A DNA stretch of 64,000 bases from assembly GCA_006503535.1 (NCBI GenBank), contig QYRS01000003.1:310001-374000 (forward strand), given 5' to 3'. This stretch comes from Arthrinium phaeospermum. Lineage: Eukaryota; Ascomycota; Sordariomycetes; Amphisphaeriales; Apiosporaceae. The position numbers were made by a program, and so were the translations under genes. Position 1 is the stretch's first letter. Every line of letters begins with the position of its first letter. Of the stretch, positions 51,695-62,162 are shown in pieces. Under the pieces are notes generated by a model, which was not told where the DNA came from, ran no database searches, and saw nothing but the letters and a program-made list of their open reading frames with translations.

Positions 51695-52513
51695 TTTTGC
51701 TTATTTTTTCTTCGCTGAACGTCGGAGGCGCTTGCTTTGCGATGAAGATTAAAAGAAGACGAATTGCAACGAATTCAACGGAATAACCAAGCGGGCTTCT
51801 CTATATGCCTTCAGGAAAATTTCAAGGACGACGGGACGGTGACTATGGTGCGGTAAGAAGAGAAAGAGAATGGGCCTTGGGGAAGCAAAAATGTAGATGA
51901 TGCTGTGCTGCGGACTCGGAGGGAAAATGCACGGCTCACACGATGTCGAGAAAAAATTTCGGAGTAAGAAGAGCAGAGCTTATCGCAATTGGCAGGGGCC
52001 AGAGGCACCTAATTGGCCCCGTAGCACCCCGTAGCTGTCACTAAAGGCCTGCTAGGACCTGCTAAGTGGAGGCCCGTATTTTAGACGCTGCGGGTATTAG
52101 GGCGGCCCTGTGTGTTTGCCCCACCATTGAAGCATTGAACCTGTAGTGGTTCATCACTTACAAGCCTGCAAGTATCACAGCTACTGGGTGGTAAATGTTG
52201 GACATCTTCGATATATACCTAGAGATATCGTATAATCTACTCTATCTATATATATTGAAGCCATATAAACGGCATCATGGCCAAATTGACCAGCCGCTTG
52301 CAGAGTCTGCTCGTCATCCCAGACAACCGAAAGTACAAAGCGAGTGTGAAGAAGAAAAAGCCCAAAACTTGCGCGCAATCGTACATGAGTCGTTAAAGTG
52401 ATAGGTCATCATCCATCCTCGGACGAGACCCAGCGTCAAGGCTTCGGCCTTGTTGCCGCCGGTCATTCCAGTCCAGAGGAGAAAGAGCAGGCCGTGGTGC
52501 TTTCGTGCTTGCT
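51695..52513. other. intergenic
   Basis: GGC1 promoter and an AT-rich stretch with TATATA runs near 52210-52255. Small frames are not supported. Confidence 0.45.
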
Positions 52514-53278
52514 CTATGCCGAAAAGTGGATGGGCGAGGAAGGACCGCGAACGGTGCGCTTGCCTTGGACCTTGGGGCCGGGAGGATGAGGCATGGTGCC
52601 GTTGCCACCAGAGGGCGTCGGGGGCTTCTTGCCTGCGGCAGCGAGCGGCGGCTCCTCTCCTTCCTCGGGCTTCTTGGGAGCGCCGCTTGCCGTGGGTGGC
52701 TTGGGCGCTCCGCTTCCCTCAGGCTTCTTGGGCTTGCCGCATCCCTCGGGCTTCTTGGGCTCGCCGTCTTGTCTTTTTTCGGGCTTCGGGGCGCCGCTGC
52801 CCTTGGGCTTCTCGGGCTTGGGAGCACCGCATTCCTTGGGCGGCTTGGGAGCGCCGCTCCCTTCGGGCTTCTTGGGAGCACCGCCTTCCTTATCATCATC
52901 GCCTTCCTTACCACCACCGCCGCCACCTTCCTCGTCATCGCCTCCTTCCTCCTGGCGCCTGGTCTTGGTGACCCTGGTGGCCTTGAGGCCCCTCGGCAAT
53001 GTCATATTCTTGCCACCGTGAGGATGGGGGCCGGGAATCATGGCTTTCCCTCCTTCACCCTCCTCGCCACGAGCACCGATTCCCTTGAAGATGTCCGTGA
53101 TGTTGGGGAATGGAATACCAAGGAAGTCCCTCTTCTCGGCGTCCTTCTCCCCTGCTGGCGACGGCGTGTGCTTGGTGCTGTTGCTGCACGGGGGAATGCC
53201 AACCATCTTGGGTTTGGAGGGCATACCCACTGCCCCTGCGGCGAGGGCAATGACGAGGGTCTTTGTTGTGAACTGCAT
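52514..53278 (-). CDS. secreted Gly/Pro/Lys repeat protein with dibasic sites
   Basis: 254 residues from M-Q-F-T-T-K-T at 53278; an in-frame ATG seven codons earlier is less likely because the signal peptide (L-V-I-A-L-A-A-G-A) should start close to the N-terminus. The first 100 residues include C-S-N-S-T and an E-K-R dibasic site. The second half is a degenerate repeat around G-S-G-A-P-K-(P)-P-K/E with E-K-R-Q, G-K-R-T and T-R-R-Q dibasic points, which Kex2 could cut. Basic-acidic balance and lack of hydrophobic residues make it disordered and soluble. It could be a wall-associated or kexin-processed repeat protein; there is no recognised family. The overlapping plus-strand frame is an antisense shadow. 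Confidence 0.65.
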   Translation of the reverse strand: MQFTTKTLVIALAAGAVGMPSKPKMVGIPPCSNSTKHTPSPAGEKDAEKRDFLGIPFPNITDIFKGIGARGEEGEGGKAMIPGPHPHGGKNMTLPRGLKATRVTKTRRQEEGGDDEEGGGGGGKEGDDDKEGGAPKKPEGSGAPKPPKECGAPKPEKPKGSGAPKPEKRQDGEPKKPEGCGKPKKPEGSGAPKPPTASGAPKKPEEGEEPPLAAAGKKPPTPSGGNGTMPHPPGPKVQGKRTVRGPSSPIHFSA

Positions 53279-55575
53279 GTTGGGTGGATGTGGTTGCAAT
53301 GAGTGACGCTGTTGTTGTATAGCGAACGAGTGTTATGGTGAAGATGATGGAGAAAGAGAAAAAGGCTGAAGGAGCTGACGGGCCACTCCATCTTATAGTA
53401 CTCAAGGAGAGCGCAAGCCTCCTGTTCGCCGTCGCAGCCATCTTGGCTTCTTGTCGGCGAACTGCGGCTTTCTGGATTTCGATCAAGTTCTTTCGAGGAT
53501 CAGCGTCTTGTTTACACGAATCGTTGGATCAAACTCTGCCATGTTTTGGGCCTTGGCCAAGCGGAGGGTGATCTTCTGTCAAGTTGGCCAAGCCGGAGTG
53601 ACAAATTGAGAGTATATTTCTTCTCGAGTATACGAAGAAGCCTCCAAAGAGCTTCTAGCGGCTCCCCCAGACTAGGGGTGGCATGTCCGTAGATTGCCTG
53701 ACATACGCTTCGCGGGATTCAATTGGCCTAGCCTCCAGCCGCTGGGTAGAGTGTATTGAAACATTAGTGGATTCCTGTCTGTATAGCAGAAACGGCATGT
53801 CCTATTGGTGGGGATACCCACGAGTATAGCACCTTGGGTGGATCTCACCAAGAGGGAGGCTCTGCGAGGCGCATTGATGGCATGAAACGAAAGCTAGGAG
53901 TCTAAATTTAATCATAGAAACATGACGTGACAGCAAACGGCTCCTCATGCTGGGCGGGAATCTCTAAGTTCAAGGGGACGATTGAAAGTCTGGGAAAACA
54001 CCTTGATGGGAAAAGGTTATGTCAAGATCTCTGCCCAGTGGTCTGCTAAAACTCGTTAAAAGTTGCTGAAATAATGGCCAAGTTGGATGATCCTGAGTAT
54101 GCGACCCCTGAAGCACTATACTTCAATCTAGAGCATATCTATCTCTGTGTTTGTTTGGCTCCTGGCAATCGGTCCGTATAAGCAATCACACCACCCATTA
54201 CCGAAGTATGATAAATACCCCTTACCAGATGTCTCCTACCCACAAAGGCGTAAGGCTGATAGAAACAACCTACCGGCTTCATATATATTGTCCATTGCAC
54301 GTCCTTGCCAAATCGGAGCACCTTGAGTCAAGGCCAGGAGCCCGTCGCCTCAATGTCAGTAACCGCATAAGCAGCCCGGGTGCATAGACTGACTCGGGTC
54401 CCGGTCCTCAGCGTTCTGATATAGCAAAATCCTGGTACAACGATTACATCATCCGCCTCCTGTGTTTTTGAGATATCCATATTCTCGCCAACAAACCTGC
54501 CAAGCGACCGCAAGAATAAACCTCCACCAACAGCACCTAACGTGACTATTCCGCTTGCTCTAGATTGCGACAGTGGAATAAACGAGTACTGCTGTAATGA
54601 TCTTCTCTTGGAGTTTGATTCCAGAAGAGACTTGCTGTGTGCATAGCCTTGTGGGGTGTTGCTGACGTTTGCTTGCCCTGGCTGGGTTTCAATTGTAGCT
54701 GAGCCCTGCTGGCTCTCGGGTTGATGCTTTGATGATGTGTAGCAGACGGTTGAAGGTTGGCTGCTATACAATAGTACAATTAAAGGGCCCGATGCCCTTT
54801 CAAATGGAATGGTTTCCATTATTCGTCTTGGTTTTGAGCGAGCAGCGCCAACTTATCTCTGTTGTATACAGTCTTGCACAGATAGCCAGCGGTAGTTGGA
54901 CAACTTACAAGGGCTCAATCTGCAGGTACCAGATCTTGACCGGGCTGGCATATCGACAGGATGCACCGCATTCGCATACCCGAATTTATCGATGCTTTTC
55001 TCATCGATATTATGGATGGCAGAGAAGAACTACGTGTCCGCTGTAAGCAAAATTGTTTAACAATAAAAGGCTGTTGTCTGAATGGGTTGTCTGGCTGACA
55101 TGAGTTACCAGACAGCAAGCCCCTGAGAGAATAAACCGGACAAGCCTCTTCGAAAAGGAATATTTACAATCATCAATTATTACATTTCGCCTATTCTGTT
55201 CATACCACTGGGAATAAGTGGAATTCACAGGTGCTACAATGGACGAAGTCGGTTTTATTCCAGCAATCGCTTGAGGGCCATGCGCAACAATGCGTTGTTG
55301 CACTATGCCCCATTTAGCAGCAGTTGCCTGCAACGCCGCCGCGTACCTCCAAGTGTCTCAGCAACTACATCATCCATCAATCATCTGACAAACTGTCTCT
55401 CTTATCGCAGCATCTGGACTTATTAGAGATCTTTCGACAAACAGTCATTCATTCTGACCGAGTGCCAATTCTCTCCACCCACCACTCGCTCACTCGCTAC
55501 AAACCACCCACCGAATTGATCCACAGACTTGCCGCTCGTTCGCATCGGCGGCCATACAAGCCCGACTCTCCAAAC
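53279..55575. other. long intergenic region
   Basis: About 2.3 kb. A 163-codon minus-strand frame at 54328-54819 has a glycine-rich hydrophobic stretch but no start context, splice support or recognised domain, so I do not call it. The rest is AT-rich with promoters for the secreted protein and SYN8. Confidence 0.4.
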
Positions 55576-56563
55576 ATGCCGAGTGCAAACCAGCTCTTTC
55601 TGCTTGCAGACCACATCAAACTCTCGCTCCTTGAGCGGAAACGGGCGCAAAGCCTCGACATTGATGCTGGATCAAAAGACGGAGCCATCTCGCAATCGCT
55701 GGACCAATTCCGAGATGGACTCACGGCGTTGGACGAGGAGCAGAGGCGCTTAGAGGAAGCCGGAGATGAAGAGTAGGTCGCCGCCAGCCAATTCCACACC
55801 TCACGGTACCCAGGCAATTCTGGCTTCTGCGAGCACCCTGGACGGTCCGGTCGCTCTTTAGCAAAGCTAATGATTCTTTGTTCTTAATCACAGGGGCGCT
55901 CTCACAATTGGCGACAACCTGCCCGGCCTGAAGCAGCAGTACGACGACCTCACAGCACAATTCCACGGCTTCTCGTCCACGACCGCCCAGTCGACCCTGA
56001 CGCACCCCAACGACCCCACGCTCGCCTCCGACTTCGACCATGCGACCACCCTGCCGGCGGCCGGCGGCGCCTCCTCGCGCCCCAAGATGAACCAACGGAA
56101 CTCGTCCAAGACGGTGCGCTTCTCCGACAACCCGACGGCCGGCGGGCCCCAATCCTCGTCGGACCCGGCCCTGGAGGCGCAGCTCTTCGGGTCGCGCGGC
56201 GGGCGGTACCGCGACGAGCCCGACGGCGGCGAGGGCTACCGGGACGAGGCCGAGGACATGACCAACACGCAGGTGCACGCGTACCACCAGCAGATCATGG
56301 ACCAGCAGGACCAGCAGCTGGACGCGCTGGGCCTGTCGATCGCGCGGCAGCGGGAGCTCAGCATGCAGATCGGCGACGAGCTGGACGACCAGGTGGCCAT
56401 GCTGGACGACGTCGACGAGGCCGTGGATAGGCACCAGGGCCGGCTCGACCGGGCGCGCGGCCAGGTCGGCCGCATCACCCGCAGCGCCAGCGACAACAAG
56501 CAGCTGATGGCGATTATCATCCTTATTATCGTGCTGGTCCTGCTCATCGCGCTGCTGAAGTAG
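55576..56563 (+). CDS. SYN8: endosomal SNARE, syntaxin-8 type (Syn8)
   Basis: Exon 1 55576-55772 and exon 2 55894-56563 give 288 residues. The N-terminus (N-Q-L-F-L-L-A-D-H-I-K-L-S-L-L-E-R-K-R-A) matches fungal Syn8. The Qc-SNARE heptad region runs from about 195 to 255, with the central layer glutamine in D-D-Q-V-A-M-L-D-D. A single C-terminal membrane anchor (I-I-I-L-I-I-V-L-V-L-L-I-A-L-L-K) ends the protein. It is tail-anchored in endosomes or late Golgi and pairs with Pep12/Vti1-type SNAREs in membrane fusion. The linker has phosphorylatable Ser/Thr and an R-F-S-D motif. The 5' leader upstream is long and could include another intron. Confidence 0.9.
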
Positions 56564-57571
56564 GTCTTTGTGCACGGCGGCGCCGTCGTCTTTGTCGTCT
56601 TTGTCGGCTAGGTGCTGCTGGTGTTTCTGGTGATGTCGCTGCTGGTCAAGCGGGCCCTGGTGCTGCTGCTGCAGTACACGGATGACGATCGGGCAGAACG
56701 AAGGTTTCTGTTATCAGGGTTGGCGTAGTAGGAGGGTTCTAGAAAAGGGGGTAGGAAGCAAAGCGAATGAGGAAACGGCGCAGAAGGCAATGGTTCGGAC
56801 TAGATTCCGGGTCACGTCGTTTAAGACGGGCAGAGAGGTAGGTTTTCTTTTCGGTTAAAGCATTTGCATGAGAAGGGCGTTCAGGTGTATTCAGGCTAGG
56901 AAACAGAGCGAGCTTACCAGCGAGTTCAGCTGGGAGCATAAGTGTCTATCACGTTATTCGTATATGTAGTCAAGATTAGTCGGCTACGAGACACAAAGCG
57001 GTATATCAACCAATATCATATAGCGAGGTTCTTCCGTGACATGCATAGCGTGAATAAGTCCTAGGTACAGTCTGGATTCATTCACCGAGGATTGTTCAAC
57101 AGTATGCCTCCACACGCGAATGACTTTAGACTTTGAAGTTGGAAGGGTTTCTATTACTTCTTCTCGGGTATATTTACAGTCTTTGGTTTGCAGCAGGGCA
57201 ATCCAGTCAGAGTTACCAGATAGAGTTGGTGCTCTTCCATCCGTTTCTCTACCGTGCCTTCTGTGCTGTCGAACCGTCTTCCTCGTCGAAAGTCCTGAAG
57301 AGCAGGCCACGAGTTAGCGGAGGTTGTTTCCAACGGCTCGCTGATGGGAAAGTGTGCGTCGCAAGCTGAAAGCACTGCTGTCCACGCGCCCTCTTTCTTT
57401 TCAACCCCTCACATACATCAATGAATGACCTGACATTTGCCTTCCCCCACCGAAACACCAATTCCAATGCAATAAGAAAATGCAGACATAGAGACAGGGG
57501 ACAATGCAATGCAATGGCAAAATTTCAACTCATGATATCATATATAAGGAGTGGAATTTTGGGACATTGGC
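56564..57571. other. intergenic, convergent 3' ends
   Basis: About 1 kb between the SYN8 and FMP16-like stop codons. No gene recognised. Confidence 0.45.
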
Positions 57572-58108
57572 TTACAGGCCGTCGCGCATGCTGGTGCCGG
57601 CCTTGTGCGTCTCCTCGGCCGACTTCTTGGTCTGCTCCTGCAGCTTCGAGATGTCCTCCTTGGAGGAGCCCGCCGGGGACCGGTCGGCCTTGACGGCCTC
57701 CTCGCTGTTGGAGGCGAGCTCGGGCTTCCAGTGGCCCTTGCCGTCCTTGTGCTTGGTGAGGAGGTCCTCCTTGTGCTTCTGCTGGTCGTTGCCGTTGCCG
57801 TCTGTCGTGGAAGGTAGTTTGTCAGTTTGGGTTTTTGATGCTTGGGGTGCTGTTTAGAGTGCCATTGGGAGGCTGGACGGCTCGGAGGGTGTTCCGGGCG
57901 AAAGGAGGGGTGACAGGTAAAGAACAGCGAGATCTCGTGTCGCCATCTGGATTTCGCGGGGACAGGGAAAACACTTACGGTGGTGGTCCTCCTTGTGTCT
58001 CAGGACGGAGGTGGTAGCGATGGTTCGCTGGGCGAACGTTTGCCGGCTGGCGGCAGCAGCGACAGAGCGAGCTGCGACGGTGGTGTTGAGGAGGACGCGA
58101 GAAGCCAT
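57572..58108 (-). CDS. FMP16: small mitochondrial protein, Fmp16-like
   Basis: Exons 58108-57979 and 57801-57572 give 119 residues. The first 35 residues are an amphipathic Arg/Ser/Ala presequence (M-A-S-R-V-L-L-N; A-S-R-Q-T-F-A-Q-R) for import into mitochondria. The mature part has H-K-E-D, then G-K-G-H-W-K-P-E-L-A-S-N-S-E-E-A-V-K-A-D-R, the core shared with Fmp16 and related heat- or stress-linked hydrophilic proteins, followed by a charged helix. The intron (171 bases, GTAAGT) interrupts the His run. Molecular function is unknown. Confidence 0.8.
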
Positions 58109-59211
58109 TGTGAGGGGTGGTAGTAGTGTATGAGGAGGGTAAGTAGTCGGTTTGGTTTGAGTATTGGAGCTGATTGGGAGTGAGTGATTAGGAGGTAGGT
58201 AGAGTAGAAGTGGGTGAAGATGGAAGAAGAATGGGATTTTCAATAGAGAAGATTTCGGAGGAGGAATTCGGGCCAGTCACAGGTGTGCAGAAAGTAAGTC
58301 AGTAGATAAGTATTACCCGAGGATGTATTGCCAATCAATTGAACATGGGTCGATCGCCGCGCACACACACAAAGCTGGAGAGGGAGAGGAGCTGCGGCTG
58401 CATTGTTTTCTTAGCTACTACGTAATCATTGGGTTGGTGGTTGTGACGTCACCATCACCATTATTTTCCAATGCCGAGAGCTCCCCGTTTTCCCCTGTGA
58501 AAGCGGCGGGCTGGATCCCCGCTAGCCCGTCCTTTGCCCAGATGCATAGGGTGGAGTTGAACTGGTGGGGATATTGGAAGTCGATGTACAAGTAGGAGTA
58601 GGAAAAATCAAGGAATGCTGATTGGAAACATCGCAACGTCGATTTATAAGGCAGATCTGAGGAATGGGTTTAGATACCCGTCCCGTCGTCCAATGCACGG
58701 CAAGGGCTGCATGCAGGCGACCTACCTACCTACAACATGGGATGGATAAGTAGCCAATAAGAGAAACTGACCAGGGACTCAACAGCAGAGCCTCAAAAAT
58801 GGTTATAGCTCTGTGTCCACGACGGAATGTGTAACAAACGACCTCCTTATCGTCCGGCTGGTGCTCATTGGAATAAAGTACACGTTGTCCTTAGCCATGG
58901 TACACGACTGAGTCCATTCCCAGTCTCTAAGTTCCAAAACAAAGGAACAGAAATGACTACTATTTATGCACAACGGAAAACACCTGCAACTTCAAGAATG
59001 GAGATTGCGTCAACTGAGCTATACATTTCCAAAGATCGAGAGACGGTGAGGAGCGCGAGCCGTGTGAGTATTGGCGACATCGGGTTGATCGTACTCGGGC
59101 CAATTTGCCAAAGCAGTGTTGAGAATCCCTTGCCTAGTATCGAAACACAGCTTTCGATCAAGGAAACCAGGCAAATTGAAAAGGGGGCAGAGATGGGAAT
59201 GCCTCTTAGAT
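58109..59211. other. intergenic
   Basis: Promoter of the FMP16-like gene and 3' flank of the F-box gene; includes CCTACCTACCTAC near 58720. A plus-strand 168-codon frame (58827-59333) overlaps the F-box gene end and is not supported. Confidence 0.45.
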
Positions 59212-60669
59212 CTAGTCGGATTCCCACTCTAAATGGGAGTCGGCCTCCGATAAGAAACCGACGCTATCGGACAGACAATCCTCGTCCTCTTCAAAGCCTA
59301 ATTGGTCAATCCATTCCGGAAGCCCAATATTAGCTACATCTCTGTCATAGCAGTGCGAGGCTCGATCCGGTAGATAAGGATCGTTTCCTACTTGTCCCCG
59401 AAGCGGATTTTTTAAGCGCAGTCTGCCTCGCAGGATTGGGATGTGGAAGAGTATATACTGCAGATCCTCCATCGAGGTTTTTATGAAGTGCCATAACTGG
59501 TACCAGGCCTCCTTTATCTCTTCAGATGGGGTGTTAATCCGTCTTACAGAGGGATTCTGGGAAATTATGACCAGGTTTACTTTCTGAAGGCGGAGTTGCC
59601 GGAGCGTAGGCGCTGCTGTGCGTAGGAATTGAATCAAAGTGTCGGATGTGGTATAGACGTCTCCGAGAGCCAGGCTCTGGAGGCAGGTAAATCGTACAGA
59701 TTTCGACAATGAGACGAAGCCCGCTGGTGTCCAATTCTTATATCCCAAGGCCAAAGTCTTCAGGTGTGGCGTGGTCTCGGCCAATGCGTGCATAAAGGGT
59801 GTATCCGTATCAGGCAACGACCGTGGAGGACCAGGGAGACGGCCTGTGACCGAACGCAGAGCTAAATTAAGATGCCGGCATCTGAGATGCTGGAAAGCCG
59901 GGCCCCATGCCGACCAGTCAGCTCCGGAAATGGGCAGATACTCGATGCCGACGCTGACACCATAGCCGCTATCGAGACAGCACACGTCCAACGTATCAAT
60001 GCAATACTCGTGATCATCGATACCAGCAGACTTTGTGACGGCCAACACTTTAAGTAAGGCCATGAAGACAAAGGCGCGGCTATTGGGCGCGGTTCGCAAA
60101 CCATATGGCGATTGATCTCTTTTAATCGGATCCATTCCAGTATTGCGCCACAGCTTCTCCCAAATAAGGCGCTTATGTATCGTCGTATCTTCAAAGAGAT
60201 AAGCAGGACCCCGGGATTGGTATATATGGACATGCCGCAGATTTGGCATATTTGCGACACTCTCGTGCAGAGCATCGTGGAGCTTCTCCGTGGTGACCAG
60301 TGCAAGGTAGCTCTCCACCGAGTCCCTGTAGATACGGTACGCCTGCTCGACAGGCAGGTCGGCATCATCACGGTAGTCCTCGTATTCCTCGTAAGTCAGA
60401 TCTTGCCAGTTCTCAAAGAGACATGGCCGAACCCAAAGCTTGCGGACAGAGTGGCGAAATACGGCGTGTTGGCTCACGTTGCGCAACCATTGCAGATCGT
60501 CCTTGGTGATGAATATCTGGACCTCGGTGAAGAACCGGGCGGTAAAGCGGCTGAACGCCTTGGCAGCAAGGTCACGGCAGACCAGGCGCAGGGCGAGGAG
60601 ATCCGCTCCGTCGGTCCACTGGCAGATCAAGTCGACGACCTCGGGCGGAAGCTCGGTGAGCGATGGCAT
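59212..60669 (-). CDS. F-box protein with leucine-rich-repeat-like C-terminal part
   Basis: This 485-residue intronless ORF opens with an F-box at residues 5-40 (L-P-P-E-V-V-D-L-I-C, then L-L-A-L-R-L-V-C-R-D-L), the Skp1-binding module of SCF ubiquitin ligases. The remainder has irregular leucine-rich strands (L-K-T-L-A-L-G; L-Q-S-L-A-L-G-D; L-R-Q-L-R-L-Q-K-V) that would form the substrate-binding face, and an acidic tail (D-S-D/E rich). Such genes belong to large, fast-changing families in filamentous fungi. Target unknown. The start at 60669 is the first ATG, and the F-box position supports it. Confidence 0.85.
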   Translation of the reverse strand: MPSLTELPPEVVDLICQWTDGADLLALRLVCRDLAAKAFSRFTARFFTEVQIFITKDDLQWLRNVSQHAVFRHSVRKLWVRPCLFENWQDLTYEEYEDYRDDADLPVEQAYRIYRDSVESYLALVTTEKLHDALHESVANMPNLRHVHIYQSRGPAYLFEDTTIHKRLIWEKLWRNTGMDPIKRDQSPYGLRTAPNSRAFVFMALLKVLAVTKSAGIDDHEYCIDTLDVCCLDSGYGVSVGIEYLPISGADWSAWGPAFQHLRCRHLNLALRSVTGRLPGPPRSLPDTDTPFMHALAETTPHLKTLALGYKNWTPAGFVSLSKSVRFTCLQSLALGDVYTTSDTLIQFLRTAAPTLRQLRLQKVNLVIISQNPSVRRINTPSEEIKEAWYQLWHFIKTSMEDLQYILFHIPILRGRLRLKNPLRGQVGNDPYLPDRASHCYDRDVANIGLPEWIDQLGFEEDEDCLSDSVGFLSEADSHLEWESD

Positions 60670-62162
60670 TGCTCCGGGTGACAGATGAGAACGAGAGTTA
60701 TGAGTGGGGTGCCGTGTGGATGAGTAGTAAGGTGGTCAAGTATGGCGAGGGGCGGTTGCCCCCTACTTTAAGTACTCGATCTGAGCTGGAGCCAACATCG
60801 TGGCTTGCAGGTGCGACATGGATCAAATCACCAATCATGGGTTTTTGATCCAGGGTGTGACTGCCTACTGGGATATGCAAGTCGATGTACAGGGTAGCTG
60901 GTTTTAGCGGTTATGATGACAATCACTGCGAACGGAGTCAGAGTATTCAATCTCTATTGTTTTTCTCCCTTTGGATGATCTTCAAGCTGTGCATACACGG
61001 ATTCCTTGATGGATGGTGACGGGTGGACCAAACGCCACTATTCAACGTGCCTTAGCTACAGATTTGCAGATGGATCTCAGATAGTAATGTCAGCCAGCCG
61101 AGATCTGCCGAGCAATAGCACCACGTTACCTCAGATGGGAGCTGGGTGACATGCGTATGTGATCAATGCAATTGTCGAATACTGACGAGCCGACGCAGAG
61201 GAGGTATCATCAAATTGATGCATCAATTTTGATGTTTGCCCTCCCCCATCAGGCTGGGGTTAACCGTTAGTGCCCACGGCCGACTGCTGGCAGCAGGGGT
61301 GGGGCGATCATGGAAGGAGGGGAGCTCTCCGAAGAAGGCTAGCGTGGTTCGTGGCACTGCAGGGGTATTTAGATCAGCAGCCCAGGCGCCCCACCTCAGC
61401 TGCTTGCGGCTCAAAAGAGTTAGTTGAAAATTCCCGGAAATGTAGTTTGGCCTGAGCGCTTCTGTAAACCTCCCAACTTCAATTAGGATGGCTGGCACTT
61501 GCCCGATTTTGTAACCTCATTGACGTTCTGCTCACCTGCCACTCACTGCCCACCTCCACTCCGACGCTCTCAGCGCATGCGAGGCTCGATCTTCTATGGG
61601 ATTATCGCATAGAATACACAGGAATCGTAATATCTAATCTGTAGGTCTCTCTATTTGCCTTGTTTTGCTTGTTGTCCTCGGTTGCGCGGTTCTGGTTTGG
61701 CTTCGTGCGTGAAGATGTAGCTCCCCCTAAGCAGCGGTTGAGCTGTGGTTATTCCACACCACGCCTTCCGCGACAGCTTTGGAATAACCACGACGCGACC
61801 TGGATTCCACCGCATCAATCTTGCCCAACTGCCCTGCGTCCATTTACTAAACAACCCAAACTACTTGGTGCTCTGAACTCTTCCTTCCCCGTCCAACCCA
61901 TCAACTCAACTCAACCAAACACATCCAAGTTCCTCTTCACTTTCCCACATCAATCAGATTCAGGTCACAACTTGCATTCAACCCAGAATTACCATCGCGG
62001 TTTCCATCACATACACACATACACCCATCAACCAAATCATCATACACATCAAGTTTAACTTGTTCCTTCTTCATCCATCACAAATACACATCTCGCGCAG
62101 AGCGCCTTCCATCACTCAATCCACCAAGCAACCAATACCGAATCGGTACCCATATTGACGCA
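60670..62162. other. intergenic, divergent promoters with a long pyrimidine-rich leader
   Basis: About 1.5 kb between the F-box start and the next plus-strand start. From about 61860 to 62160 the sequence is rich in C-A-A-C, C-A-T-C and C-A-C-A repeats, typical of a long fungal 5' untranslated leader. No gene seen. Confidence 0.45.

Noticed and set aside
52505..53302. Plus-strand frame of 265 codons, Leu/Ala-rich, over the secreted repeat gene
   Set aside because: Mirror image of the repeat; the minus strand has a proper signal peptide and dibasic sites.
54328..54819. Minus-strand frame of 163 codons with a glycine-rich hydrophobic patch
   Set aside because: No splice extension, no domain and AT-rich codon use; may be chance in a 2.3-kb spacer.
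55721..56575. Minus-strand frame of 284 codons over SYN8
   Set aside because: Antisense of the SNARE exon; the sense strand has the SNARE motif and membrane anchor.
58964..59060. Possible minus-strand tRNA (A-box-like GCTCAGTTGA)
   Set aside because: There is no matching B box (GGTTCGANTCC) and no cloverleaf at the proper distance.
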